Positions 33,762 through 41,787 are shown, counted from the first letter of the stretch. The stretch is DNA of 64,000 bases from an uncultured Christensenellaceae bacterium (GCA_910588645.1 CAJUOY010000008.1:1-64000); one strand, 5' to 3'. Made by a program: numbers and translations. Notes: generated from the letters alone by a model not told the origin.

Positions 33762-34481
33762 TTATTTGCTGATTCTCTTGAATATTTCTTCGTAAGCATC
33801 TTCCACTCCACCGAGATCGCGGCGGAACCTATCTTTATCGAGACTGACGTGCTTTGTGGTGTCCCAACTACCCGCTTCCCAGAAACGACAGGTATCGGGC
33901 GAGATTTCATCCGCAAGCACGATCTGCCCTTTGAATCTGCCGAATTCGAGTTTGAAGTCAATGAGATCGATGTTGAGTTCCTTGAAGAATTCCTTCATCG
34001 CCTCGTTTACGGCAAACGCCATTTTCTTAATCGTTTCGATCTCTTCAACCGAAGCAAGACCGAGAGCGAGCGCGTGATAGTCGTTAATAAGGGGATCACC
34101 CAAATCGTCATTTTTATACGAAAATTCTATCGTAGGAGCTTTGAAAGCAGTTCCCTCCGCTACGCCGTATCTCTTTGAAAAACTGCCTGCTGCAACGTTT
34201 CTTATAATAACTTCGAGAGGAACGATTTCCACTTTTTTAACTATTGTATTTCTGTCGTCGATCTGCTCTATCAAATGAGTGGGTATGCCTTTCTTTTCAA
34301 GCATAGACATCATCATATTGCTCATCTTGTTGTTGATGACGCCTTTGCCTGCGATCGTTCCCTTTTTAAGGCCGTTGAAAGCCGTAGCATCGTCTTTATA
34401 AGATACGATTACGTAATCGGGATTTTCGGTTGCATAGACTTTTTTTGCCTTGCCTTCGTAAAGCTGTTCCTTTTTCTCCAT
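33762..34481 (-). CDS. purC: Phosphoribosylaminoimidazole-succinocarboxamide synthase
   Basis: SAICAR synthetase, adding aspartate to CAIR. The 239-residue protein starts MEKKEQLYEGKAKKVY, with SYKDDATAFNG, PLEVIIRNVAAGSF, DFKLEFGR and LADEISPDTCRFW motifs. The frame opens at a GTG at 34505, but that codon is upstream of the AAGGAG that serves the ATG at 34481, so the shorter form is correct. Confidence 0.98.
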   Translation of the reverse strand: MEKKEQLYEGKAKKVYATENPDYVIVSYKDDATAFNGLKKGTIAGKGVINNKMSNMMMSMLEKKGIPTHLIEQIDDRNTIVKKVEIVPLEVIIRNVAAGSFSKRYGVAEGTAFKAPTIEFSYKNDDLGDPLINDYHALALGLASVEEIETIKKMAFAVNEAMKEFFKELNIDLIDFKLEFGRFKGQIVLADEISPDTCRFWEAGSWDTTKHVSLDKDRFRRDLGGVEDAYEEIFKRISK

Positions 34482-34537
34482 TTTTTTACTCCTTAAACTT
34501 TTCACCGTTTTACGGCATTTTTTCTGAAAAATATGAA

Positions 34538-34559
34538 TACCCGCAAGGGTATGCGGGTA
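34538..34559 (-). promoter_or_regulatory. Hairpin between purE and purC
   Basis: TACCCGC and GCGGGTA flank an 8-nt loop, immediately after the purE stop; ATTCATATTTTTC follows on the minus strand. It may be a partial terminator that lowers expression downstream of purE or a 3'-end stabiliser. Confidence 0.5.
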
Positions 34560-34561
34560 CT

Positions 34562-35059
34562 TTAAATCAGCTCCGTTTCTTTTTGCAGAGCTAAATCGTC
34601 GGAATTTATTTTTTCTCTCATTTTTAATTTATAGTCGTAAAGTTTCTCGTTTATTTCGGGATATTTGACACCGAGAATTTGCAAAGCAAGAAGCCCCGCA
34701 TTTTCGCCTGCGTTTACTCCCACAGTAGCTACGGGAATACCGGAAGGCATCTGAACTATAGACAGCAAGCTGTCCAATCCTCCCATCATATCCGTTTTAA
34801 CGGGCAAACCTATTACGGGCAGAGCGGTAACGGACGCAATAACCCCTCCGAGATGAGCGGCCTTCCCCGCGGCGCATATTATGACCTCGAAACCGTTCTT
34901 TTGCGCGTCTGCCGAAAATGCGTGCGCCTCCTCAGGCGTGCGATGTGCCGATATAACTCTTACTTCGACTTCAACCCCGAAGCTTTTAATTACGCTTACC
35001 GCAGGTTTTACAACGCTGAAATCAGACTTACTGCCCATTAAAATAGCTATCTTAGGCAT
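34562..35059 (-). CDS. purE: N5-carboxyaminoimidazole ribonucleotide mutase
   Basis: Converts N5-CAIR to CAIR. The 165-residue class I PurE has the N-terminal AILMGSKSDFSVV, the conserved SAHRTPEEAHAF with the catalytic His, and CAAGKAAHLGGVIAS. Class I PurE normally needs PurK, which is not in this cluster and may lie elsewhere. First gene of the purine operon; GGAG lies 8 nt before the ATG. Confidence 0.97.
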   Translation of the reverse strand: MPKIAILMGSKSDFSVVKPAVSVIKSFGVEVEVRVISAHRTPEEAHAFSADAQKNGFEVIICAAGKAAHLGGVIASVTALPVIGLPVKTDMMGGLDSLLSIVQMPSGIPVATVGVNAGENAGLLALQILGVKYPEINEKLYDYKLKMREKINSDDLALQKETELI

Positions 35060-35089
35060 TTTATCACTCCGTATAGTTTGATTTACTTT

Positions 35090-35118
35090 ATATTAGCCAT
35101 ACTTAAAGTATGATACTT
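35090..35118. promoter_or_regulatory. Divergent control region with 15-bp palindrome (purE and DUF1294 gene)
   Basis: On the minus strand, a TAATAT box (35090-35095) lies about 30 nt upstream of purE, with no good -35 (AAGTAT at 35113-35118). The 17-bp spacer contains a perfect palindrome CATACTT-A-AAGTATG (35098-35112). On the plus strand the same palindrome includes CATACT 6 nt from the ATG at 35110, so the two promoters overlap. The palindrome is a good operator candidate for a purine regulator. Confidence 0.5.
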
Positions 35119-35412
35119 CTGTATATTATCTTCTCGGTATATATTCTGGCTGTAAATTTTTACGCAGTTGTACTGATAAAATCTCAAAAAGATGAGTTCG
35201 GTACCGAAGACAACAAGCCTACGGGCGACGGAAAACTCATACTTACGGCCATTTTAGGCGGCGCGCTGGCAATTTATATAAGTATGTTCGTAATGCGCTA
35301 TCGGCTTAAAAACATTTTACTTATGGTTTTACTGCCCGTTATCGCCGTTCTGAATATATGGTTTTTTTACCTTGCTTACCGTTCGGGATTTACCTTTATG
35401 GTAGTAGGATAA
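35110..35412 (+). CDS. DUF1294-like small membrane protein
   Basis: A 100-residue protein with three to four hydrophobic helices. The order NFYAVVLIKSQKDEF, then GDGKLILTAILGGALAIY, MFVMRYRLKNILL and a last hydrophobic helix matches DUF1294, which typically shows N..D+..A, a GGxxG helix, M..f+HK and a final membrane segment. The function of the family is not established. No Shine-Dalgarno sequence is present; CATACT 6 nt before the ATG suggests a leaderless mRNA. It is divergent from purE across a shared palindrome. Confidence 0.65.
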   Translation: MILLYIIFSVYILAVNFYAVVLIKSQKDEFGTEDNKPTGDGKLILTAILGGALAIYISMFVMRYRLKNILLMVLLPVIAVLNIWFFYLAYRSGFTFMVVG

Positions 35413-35559
35413 TCCCTTATTTGCAAATGATGATTTAATTATAACACAACATATTGATAAAGAAAACCTTTTAAAAACACATTTTCAAAAATTTAAAAGT
35501 AAAAATTTTACTTTTTTATTCTCAAATACTTGACAAACCCGAATTTATATATAATAGCC

Positions 35560-35594
35560 AAAAAAGAACGGCCGTGCGCTCTATGTACACGGCC
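35560..35594 (-). terminator. Terminator of mscL
   Basis: GGCCGTG and CACGGCC (35570-35576 and 35588-35594) flank an 11-nt loop, with GTTCTTTTTT on the minus strand, 8 nt after the mscL stop. A T-run also follows on the plus strand. The rest of 35413-35601 is AT-rich without a gene. Confidence 0.75.
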
Positions 35595-35601
35595 TTGTTT
35601 T

Positions 35602-36114
35602 TTATTCTTTATCCGTTTTAGACGCCTTTAAAAGGTCCCTTATTTCCGCAAGCAACTCCTCCGTGGTAACGGCGGGAACGACAGGCGCGGGTGCAGGCGC
35701 AGGTTCAGCAACGACCTCTTCCGCAACGGGTTCACCGTCTTTATTCTTTTTGCGCGATTCTTTAAGCTTTTCACCCCTTGCGCGGGCAGAATTTACAGCC
35801 TTTACGATTATAAACAACACAAAAGCCGTTATAAGGAATGAAATTACAGCGGATATCACAGCGCCGAAATCTATTACGAGTGCTGGAGTGATTACAGCAT
35901 TTGTTTCGGGATCAATCACCGCCGCTCTCAAAACAACCTGCAATGCACCCGTGTTGTCCGCTCCTGGTATCCAGTTAATCAACGGCGTAAGAATATTGCC
36001 TACAAGCGCAGTAATAATCGCAGTAAACGCGCCGCCTACTATGATACCTACCGCCATATCCAGGACGTTGCCGCGGGTTATGAATTCTTTAAATTCCTTA
36101 AAAAACTTTTTCAT
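35602..36114 (-). CDS. mscL: Large-conductance mechanosensitive channel
   Basis: Homopentameric channel that opens under hypo-osmotic shock. The N-terminus has FKEFITRGNVLDMAVGIIVG (amphipathic S1 plus TM1), the periplasmic-side loop is about 30 residues, and TM2 lies at about 82-107. The tail holds an Ala/Pro-rich linker (EPAPAPAPVVPA) before the C-terminal bundle helix (EELLAEIRDLLKA). At 170 residues it is a little longer than typical (~130-150) because of this linker. GGGAG lies upstream of the ATG. Single gene. Confidence 0.95.
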   Translation of the reverse strand: MKKFFKEFKEFITRGNVLDMAVGIIVGGAFTAIITALVGNILTPLINWIPGADNTGALQVVLRAAVIDPETNAVITPALVIDFGAVISAVISFLITAFVLFIIVKAVNSARARGEKLKESRKKNKDGEPVAEEVVAEPAPAPAPVVPAVTTEELLAEIRDLLKASKTDKE

Positions 36115-36169
36115 ATAAAACTCCCGTTAAATCTTTATAAATTAATTATAAATAACGTAATTACCATTG

Positions 36170-36799
36170 TCAAGTATCGAGCAATAAAGAAACTATGCCA
36201 TCACGAGATATTTTTTCTTTAACCGCGTCAAACGCTATTTTTCCATCCTTTAAAACGATAATCCTGTCGGCGAAAAATATCGCTTCATCCACGTCGTGCG
36301 TTACAATCAAAGTTGTTTTTGCAGAGCTTTTTTGCCAATCTTTATAGAGCAGAGAAATATCTCTTTTCAACTTCATATCCAACGACGAAAACGGTTCATC
36401 CATAAGAATGATGTCGCTATCGGCCAGCATCGCTCTTGCAAGAGAGACACGTTGAGCCTGTCCGCCTGAAAGGCTTATGGGATAACTGTTTCTTTTATCT
36501 CTTATAAAAAGACCGTCGAGTATTTCCTTAATATTGTTATCGTCGGAACAAACAAGTTTAAGATTGTTATAAACAGTCAAATTAGGCACCAACCGCGGCG
36601 TCTGAAAAACGTAAGAACATTTTACCCCAGATATTTCACCCACAAAATCGGTTATCCCCGCTATACAGCTCAACAGTGTAGTCTTACCACTGCCGCTTTC
36701 ACCTAAAATGCAAGTTATTTCACCTTCGTTTATATCGAGCGAAAAATTTTCGTAAACGGTATTTTCTCCGTATTTTTTTGTCAGATTTTCTATTCTCAT
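36170..36799 (-). CDS. ABC transporter ATPase, NitT/TauT type
   Basis: ATP-binding subunit of an importer. The 209-residue protein has Walker A GESGSGKTT (about 35-43), a Q-loop, the signature LSGGQAQRVSLARAM, Walker B IILMDEPFSSLD and the switch histidine in VTHD. The frame extends to a GTG at 36820, but the ATG at 36799 overlaps the permease stop (ATGA) and begins MRIENLTKKYG, the usual start. Last of the four genes with the TM1266-like regulator, substrate-binding protein and permease. Confidence 0.92.
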   Translation of the reverse strand: MRIENLTKKYGENTVYENFSLDINEGEITCILGESGSGKTTLLSCIAGITDFVGEISGVKCSYVFQTPRLVPNLTVYNNLKLVCSDDNNIKEILDGLFIRDKRNSYPISLSGGQAQRVSLARAMLADSDIILMDEPFSSLDMKLKRDISLLYKDWQKSSAKTTLIVTHDVDEAIFFADRIIVLKDGKIAFDAVKEKISRDGIVSLLLDT

Positions 36800-37572
36800 A
36801 AAGGCGAACTCTCCCGCCACTTTGCGTTTACTCTTTTAAACTGTGAAAAAGACACGTCGATTATTAGGCCTGCAAATACGGCGGCAAGAGTTAACGCCGC
36901 CAACCGCGGCATATCCGTATAAAACCTGGCGTCCTGCATTAACCCGCCCAAACTGCCGAAAGTGTTGGATAAAACTTCCGCAGAGATCATTACTTTCAAA
37001 CCCAGTGAAATGTCAGCGCCCACTTGTACGAATAGATCCGGCGTTATCTGCGGCAAATATATTTTAGTAAACCGCTCTTTAACAGGGATTTTATAAACAA
37101 CAGCCATTTGAATTATGTCCCCGTCTATACCGTCGATTGCCGCTTCCGCCTGAGAATATATAACAGGAAACAACATCATAACCGTAACTATCATTGGCGC
37201 AATAGCTGCATTTGTCCAAACCAAAATTATAAGCATAACGGCAAGCGCGGGCAAGGTGCGCAAAACAACGATAACGGGCCGAACCAATCCTTTAAAAATT
37301 TTGCTCAGAGCCGATAAAACGGAAAAAGAAACGCCAAAAATAAATGATATAACGAAGGAACCCAACGTTCTTAAAAAAGTAACGCAAAAAGCAAGCCAGA
37401 ACTCCCCTTCTCCCAAGCAGATAAAAAAGCTTTTAACAGAATCCCAAAACGACGGAATTACAAAGTCATTCCTTACGGAATAGTAAGCCGCAATCCAGAC
37501 CACCCACATTATAATTACGGACAGTATGGAAAGTAATATAGTGTCTTTACGTTTAATAAAAAAATTCTTCAA
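36796..37572 (-). CDS. ABC transporter permease, NitT/TauT (SsuC/ThiX) type
   Basis: A 258-residue inner-membrane permease with about six helices and the EAA-type coupling loop (EAAIDGIDGDIIQMAVVYKI) followed by VQVGADISLGLKVMISAEVL, as in the SsuC/TauC/ThiX group. It overlaps the binding-protein gene by 4 nt and the ATPase gene by 4 nt, so the three form one importer. The substrate cannot be read from the sequence. Confidence 0.9.
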   Translation of the reverse strand: MKNFFIKRKDTILLSILSVIIMWVVWIAAYYSVRNDFVIPSFWDSVKSFFICLGEGEFWLAFCVTFLRTLGSFVISFIFGVSFSVLSALSKIFKGLVRPVIVVLRTLPALAVMLIILVWTNAAIAPMIVTVMMLFPVIYSQAEAAIDGIDGDIIQMAVVYKIPVKERFTKIYLPQITPDLFVQVGADISLGLKVMISAEVLSNTFGSLGGLMQDARFYTDMPRLAALTLAAVFAGLIIDVSFSQFKRVNAKWRESSPL

Positions 37573-38552
37573 TTTGTCTTGTATCCCGAAAAGAATTTAT
37601 CTGACGGAGAGCCGAACGAATTTTCACTCACTCCGTTGAGTTTTTCTATGAATTGTTTTATTTCTTCTTTGCAAGCGTCAGCACGGACAAAGTTTACCGA
37701 ACAATTCTTTATTACGGACAGCGATAAATTTTGAACAGTCAAGGCAGGCTGCATTCCCGGAGCCAAATGGGATTTAACGGCTTCCGCAATCTCTTGTATT
37801 GACGTGCTTTCATCCGTAATCCAGTCTCCGCTCTTTTCAAGCGCGGAGGTAAACTCATCCAAAAAAGCCCCTCCAAGTTCACTTTTTGCAACAACGACAG
37901 CTTGAGGATAACCGACCTCACCTCCGTACAGCGCTTGTATATCGCCTGAAAATTCAAGATCTTTAACGGCGTTTACTTTTGCGCTTGCGGCGGGTTCGGG
38001 CACTACAAAGTAGTCTATATCATCTCTCAGTCCGACTTCCTGCGCGGTTATAGCCATATGTTTTACCGAATCCGTTAACCCGTATTCTTTCAAAATCAAC
38101 TTAACTGTTAATCCGGGGACTTGAGCAAGATTGGCCACGCCAACTGTTTTATCCTTTAAATCCGATATATTATTTGGGGTAATGATCTTATTCTCTTTTG
38201 AAAGCAAATATAAATTTCCGTGCGTAAGCGTTCCCAAAAGCCTGTAACGCTCTCCGTTGCCCAATAACTTGACTGCAAGGTTTACGGGCAAAACGCAAAC
38301 ATCGGCCGCAGGATTTCTGCCGCTTACGTAAGTTTGTATGACCAAAGGATCCACAACGTGGTATTCGGTGTTGAAATTTTCAAACTTCTCCTTTCCCGCA
38401 AGAAGATTCGATATACCCAAAGCCGGCGCGCCGTCGGGAGAATAGACGCTTATCCGCGGCGACGTATTACCCGTTTTTACACAAGCAGAAACACACACCG
38501 CAACAAACATTGCCGCAAAGACCAAAGCCAACGCCGTAAATATTTTTTTCAT
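37569..38552 (-). CDS. ABC transporter substrate-binding lipoprotein (NMT1/THI5-like)
   Basis: A 327-residue lipoprotein with a signal peptide ending in VSAC (lipobox, C24), followed by a type 2 periplasmic-binding fold: ISVYSPDGAPALGISNLL, a hinge segment and PEPAASAKV, as in the NMT1/SsuA group that binds thiamine precursors, sulfonates or nitrate. The DLKDKTVGVANLAQVPG segment is typical. I start at the ATG at 38552, 5 nt after GGAAGG, rather than the GTG at 38558. It lies 11 nt after the TM1266-like gene. A pyrimidine-type substrate is possible but unproven. Confidence 0.88.
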   Translation of the reverse strand: MKKIFTALALVFAAMFVAVCVSACVKTGNTSPRISVYSPDGAPALGISNLLAGKEKFENFNTEYHVVDPLVIQTYVSGRNPAADVCVLPVNLAVKLLGNGERYRLLGTLTHGNLYLLSKENKIITPNNISDLKDKTVGVANLAQVPGLTVKLILKEYGLTDSVKHMAITAQEVGLRDDIDYFVVPEPAASAKVNAVKDLEFSGDIQALYGGEVGYPQAVVVAKSELGGAFLDEFTSALEKSGDWITDESTSIQEIAEAVKSHLAPGMQPALTVQNLSLSVIKNCSVNFVRADACKEEIKQFIEKLNGVSENSFGSPSDKFFSGYKTN

Positions 38553-38563
38553 AAACACCTTCC

Positions 38564-38812
38564 TTAAGCTTTATGCATAAGCGTTTTTGCAGTAACGCCG
38601 TCAAGCATACCTATTTTCCCTGTTAGTTTATTGATAATCTCCGACGGAGCATCAATAACTACTGAAATTATCGCCACTTTTTTAGCCCTGTAAGGCACGC
38701 CCATACGGCCGATTATGTAATCGGCAAATTCGGATAAAACCGTATTGATATCCAAACTTTTGGACTTGTTTTCCACAATAATACTTATAACCGCAAGTCT
38801 GTTTTCCGACAT
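38564..38812 (-). CDS. TM1266-family putative iron-only hydrogenase system regulator
   Basis: An 82-residue ACT/NikR-like domain protein. ENRLAVISIIVENKSKS, then EFADYIIGRMGVPYR, VAIISVVIDAPSEIINKLTGK and the final GVTAKTL match the small TM1266 family, often encoded near [FeFe]-hydrogenase maturation genes. A longer frame starts at a GTG at 38899, but its extra 29 codons include the hairpin at 38817-38837 and are not family-like, so the ATG at 38812 is used. It leads the ABC importer genes, 11 nt upstream of the binding protein. Confidence 0.85.
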   Translation of the reverse strand: MSENRLAVISIIVENKSKSLDINTVLSEFADYIIGRMGVPYRAKKVAIISVVIDAPSEIINKLTGKIGMLDGVTAKTLMHKA

Positions 38813-38837
38813 AAAAAACCCTCTCTTTCGAGGGGTT
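38813..38837 (-). promoter_or_regulatory. Hairpin covering the ribosome-binding site of the TM1266-like gene
   Basis: On the minus strand AACCCCTC, a GAAA tetraloop and GAGAGGGTT pair with one bulged A, followed by TTTTTT and directly by the ATG at 38812. The only Shine-Dalgarno-like sequence (GAGG) is in the 3' arm. It can therefore act as terminator for the upstream hydratase and as a block on translation. Confidence 0.7.
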
Positions 38838-38944
38838 GGGAAAAACGGCATAACTTCAGTTACACCAAATTCAACCTTTACCCTCAGGTCGCTATACACG
38901 CCTTTAAATTCAGATTAATAAATATATTTCTTTAAAAGTCATTG

Positions 38945-41161
38945 TTATCTGCGCTTATTGTAGTTGATAAGACAGCCGTCAAGAATAATATCTCTTTCCT
39001 CATCGGTCAACGCGCCGATGTCAAGCATAATATTCTTGACCTTACCTTCCGAAACGTGTTTTGCGGGAATTGCCGTTGCCTTTTCCTTAAGAAGTTCGGA
39101 AAGGTTTTCTATATAAATGAAATCTCCTGTTTTAAAATCGAAATTACGGCATATAAACGGCAACATACCCCAATTAATCAGATTGGAGCGATATCTCTTT
39201 GTAGCATATTCCAACGCAACGTTAGCTAATCCACCCAAAACACGTTGGCAGGACGCCGCCTGTTCGCGGGCAGAGCCGTCACCCGGCTTTTTTGCCGCGA
39301 CAAAACTTGCGTATACAGTATCTGGAGCAATTTTAATTCCCACTTCTTTCAACAACTCGTCGGTAAACTTTCCGCTTGCCTTTCTGTTTTCCTCTTCCGC
39401 CTTGATTGCCTTAGCTCTTCCGACGTAGGCAGGATCTTTTCTCGACAGCGCAAATTCGGCAAGCCTTAATGGATTTGAACGATACGAAGAAGTTTCTCCA
39501 GAAGGGATTAATTCGTCTGTTGTCGTAACCTCGTCGTAAAGAACGCTTGCCGCCCTGAGCAGAACATTTTTCGGCAGAGACAGTTGTTCGGGATAATCTG
39601 CAATATTTTTTCCGTAAACAAGTTGTTCCTCGGGGCGCGGATTCCCTACGCCGCGGTACACTCTTTTTTCATAAATGCTTTTATCAAAGTAATATTTTTT
39701 TATCTTTCTCACATACTCGAATTCGGTTGCGGGCGTAAGAACACCGCCGTTTGCCGCAGTTGCGGCTATGGAGCGGGCGTCTATAAGCGCCACGGCCGAC
39801 AGTTGGCCTTCTGCCGGCTTGCTTCCCTCTCTGTTTTCGAAATTACGCGTTGTGTGTCTTATGGAAAGCCCGTTATTTGCGGGAGTGTCGCCCGCGCCGA
39901 AACAGGGCCCGCAGAAAGCAGGTTTTACAACTGCGCCTACGCCTATAAGCGAAGAAATATATCCGTTATCTGCAAGGCATTTGAATACGGGCTGGCTCAT
40001 AGGATATATACTCATCGAAAAATCCGCGCCGTTTATCCCCTCTTTCAGAATTTCGGAAGCTTCGGCTATATTCTCATAAGAACCGCCTGCACAACCCGCT
40101 ATTATTCCCTGATTAACGTAAACTTTTCCGTTTTTGATTTTATCGCGCAACTTAAAACCGCCGCCTGTGATCTTGTTGCCCGTGTTTTCCGCAATAGCAA
40201 GCAGATCTTCGGCATTATCCAAAAATTCGGCAATCGTAAACGCGTTGGACGGATGAAACGGCAAAGCTATCATCGGCTCTATGCGCGATAAATCGATAAC
40301 GACCGCGCCGTCGTAATATGCAGGCTCGGACGGTTTTAATTCTCTGTAATCTTTCGCCCGCCCATGAATTTTATAGTATTCTTCTACAGCCGCGTCGGTC
40401 TCCCACACAGATGAAAGACAAGCGGTTTCCGTAGTCATTACGTCTATCCCGCATCTAAAATCCAAAGATAGATTTTTAATTCCGGGGCCAACAAATTCCA
40501 AAACCTTATTTTTCAAAAAACCCTTTTTAAACGTTGCCGCTATCAATGCGAGCGATACGTCGTGAGGACCTACGCCTTTTTTAGGCTTTCCTTTGAGATA
40601 AACAGCCACAATTTCGGGCATTTTAACGTCATAAGTCTTGCCCAAAAGCTGCTTGACGATTTCCCCCCCGCCTTCTCCTATTGCCATTGAGCCGAGCGCA
40701 CCGTACCGCGTATGGCTGTCCGAACCGAGAAACATTTTTCCGCAGCAAGCTTCGGATTCTCTCATATATGCGTGGATAACGGCAAGGTTTGCGGGCACAT
40801 AATTTCCACCGTACTTTTTAGCGGCGGATAGCCCGAACGCGTGATCGTCTCCGTTTATGGTTCCGCCTACGGCACAAAGAGAATTGTGACAATTCGTAAG
40901 AGTATAAGGAGTTTTAAATTCGCTCATACCGGAAGCTTTGGCGGACTGAATTATATTTACGTAAGTTATATCGTGCGAAACCAAACCGTCGAAAGCAATC
41001 TTCAAATTTTCACTATCGCCCTTATTGTGCGCGGAAAGTATACCGTAAGTAATAGTACCTTTCTGCGCTGCACGTTTCTTTTTATCAACCATAAACGCAA
41101 CGCTTTCTTTCACTATAGCGCCGCTCATATAATATACTCCGCCTTTAATAAGCTTTATCAT
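38945..41161 (-). CDS. Aconitase-family hydratase, unknown substrate
   Basis: A 738-residue [4Fe-4S] hydro-lyase of the aconitase superfamily. The cluster cysteines lie in IAGCAGGSYEN and FCGPCFGAG; LGSDSHTRYGALG and GEGGGEIVKQLLG match the substrate and structure motifs. The swivel domain is C-terminal (RSNLINWGMLPF). It resembles the proteins annotated only as hydratase in Clostridia and YbhJ of E. coli rather than AcnA/B or LeuC, so citrate as substrate is uncertain. I keep the first ATG because MIKLIKGGVYYMSG matches the family start; GAGG lies 10 nt upstream. A second ATG at 41128 also has GGAG. Confidence 0.85.
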   Translation of the reverse strand: MIKLIKGGVYYMSGAIVKESVAFMVDKKKRAAQKGTITYGILSAHNKGDSENLKIAFDGLVSHDITYVNIIQSAKASGMSEFKTPYTLTNCHNSLCAVGGTINGDDHAFGLSAAKKYGGNYVPANLAVIHAYMRESEACCGKMFLGSDSHTRYGALGSMAIGEGGGEIVKQLLGKTYDVKMPEIVAVYLKGKPKKGVGPHDVSLALIAATFKKGFLKNKVLEFVGPGIKNLSLDFRCGIDVMTTETACLSSVWETDAAVEEYYKIHGRAKDYRELKPSEPAYYDGAVVIDLSRIEPMIALPFHPSNAFTIAEFLDNAEDLLAIAENTGNKITGGGFKLRDKIKNGKVYVNQGIIAGCAGGSYENIAEASEILKEGINGADFSMSIYPMSQPVFKCLADNGYISSLIGVGAVVKPAFCGPCFGAGDTPANNGLSIRHTTRNFENREGSKPAEGQLSAVALIDARSIAATAANGGVLTPATEFEYVRKIKKYYFDKSIYEKRVYRGVGNPRPEEQLVYGKNIADYPEQLSLPKNVLLRAASVLYDEVTTTDELIPSGETSSYRSNPLRLAEFALSRKDPAYVGRAKAIKAEEENRKASGKFTDELLKEVGIKIAPDTVYASFVAAKKPGDGSAREQAASCQRVLGGLANVALEYATKRYRSNLINWGMLPFICRNFDFKTGDFIYIENLSELLKEKATAIPAKHVSEGKVKNIMLDIGALTDEERDIILDGCLINYNKRR

Positions 41162-41189
41162 ACGAGAAAATCCTCACTCTGTTTAAATT

Positions 41190-41218
41190 ATTTTAACACT
41201 TTAATCATATAAATTCAA
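41190..41218 (-). promoter_or_regulatory. Promoter of the hydratase gene
   Basis: Minus strand: TTGAAT (41213-41218), 17-bp spacer, TAAAAT (41190-41195), about 28 nt upstream of the ATG at 41161. Confidence 0.75.
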
Positions 41219-41256
41219 TAGTTTGTATCGGAAAATCGGATTTTAGCGGAAATTTG

Positions 41257-41285
41257 TTGCAATTTTCACAAACCGCAGTTATAAT
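41257..41285 (+). promoter_or_regulatory. Promoter giving a leaderless mRNA
   Basis: TTGCAA (41257-41262), 17-bp spacer, TATAAT (41280-41285), then ACGGCT and the ATG at 41292. There is no room for a Shine-Dalgarno sequence. Confidence 0.85.
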
Positions 41286-41291
41286 ACGGCT

Positions 41292-41780
41292 ATGAGAATT
41301 TTCAAATACAAATTTACAAAGCTTATGACGGCTTTTATCTATTTCGGACTTGTTCTGTCCGTTGCAGCCGCCGGAGTAAACACATATTACATTATTGCAG
41401 ACGGCATAAAATCCGCCGCAAATCCCGTTTATCCCATTATCACTTATTCGTTGATGTACGTTGTTTCAATTCTCTTATTTGTAATATTATTGAGCCTTCT
41501 CTTTTCTTCCTATTATTCTATAGACGGACAGACGTTTAAAACAAGTTTCGGAATTATAAAAAGCAAGTACGACGTTAAAAAAATCGACAGTATCGTATTG
41601 GATAGAGAAACTAACAAACTTTCCGTATTCTTCAACGAACACACATTTATCGTCATTGCAGTCAAGGAAGAATGGTACGAAGAATTTATAAACGAACTGC
41701 TAAAAGCAAACAATAAGATTGAGTACACAATAAACTCAAAAGAGAACAAACCAGACGACGAAAACAAAAATAAAAAATAA
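41292..41780 (+). CDS. Membrane protein with C-terminal PH-like domain, unknown function
   Basis: A 162-residue protein with two transmembrane helices (about 12-36 and 48-73) followed by a soluble domain whose strands (YYSIDGQTFKTSFG, KYDVKKIDSIVLDRETNKLSVFF reduced to its core, FIVIAVKEEWYEEFINELL) look like a bacterial PH domain with a closing helix. Function is unknown. It is a single gene with a consensus promoter and a strong terminator, and has no ribosome-binding site, so a leaderless message is predicted. It is divergent from the hydratase gene. Confidence 0.7.
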   Translation: MRIFKYKFTKLMTAFIYFGLVLSVAAAGVNTYYIIADGIKSAANPVYPIITYSLMYVVSILLFVILLSLLFSSYYSIDGQTFKTSFGIIKSKYDVKKIDSIVLDRETNKLSVFFNEHTFIVIAVKEEWYEEFINELLKANNKIEYTINSKENKPDDENKNKK

Positions 41781-41787
41781 AATTATA

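Noticed and set aside
35060..35109. Purine riboswitch upstream of purE
   Set aside because: The gap is only 50 nt and has none of the three-helix junction sequence of guanine/adenine riboswitches.
35530..35600. Possible small RNA: TTGACA and TATAAT followed by a terminator
   Set aside because: The two boxes are only 14 bp apart, and the transcript would be under 50 nt; the hairpin is better explained as the mscL terminator.
38838..38944. TPP riboswitch upstream of the TM1266-ABC importer
   Set aside because: CTGAGGG is present, but the remaining conserved TPP segments (the second CTGA arm and the ACC..GGT pairing pattern) are missing.
41095..41161. Shorter start of the hydratase at ATG 41128
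   Set aside because: It has a better-spaced GGAG, but the residues from 41161 (MIKLIKGGVYY) match the start of related hydratases; kept as an alternative only.
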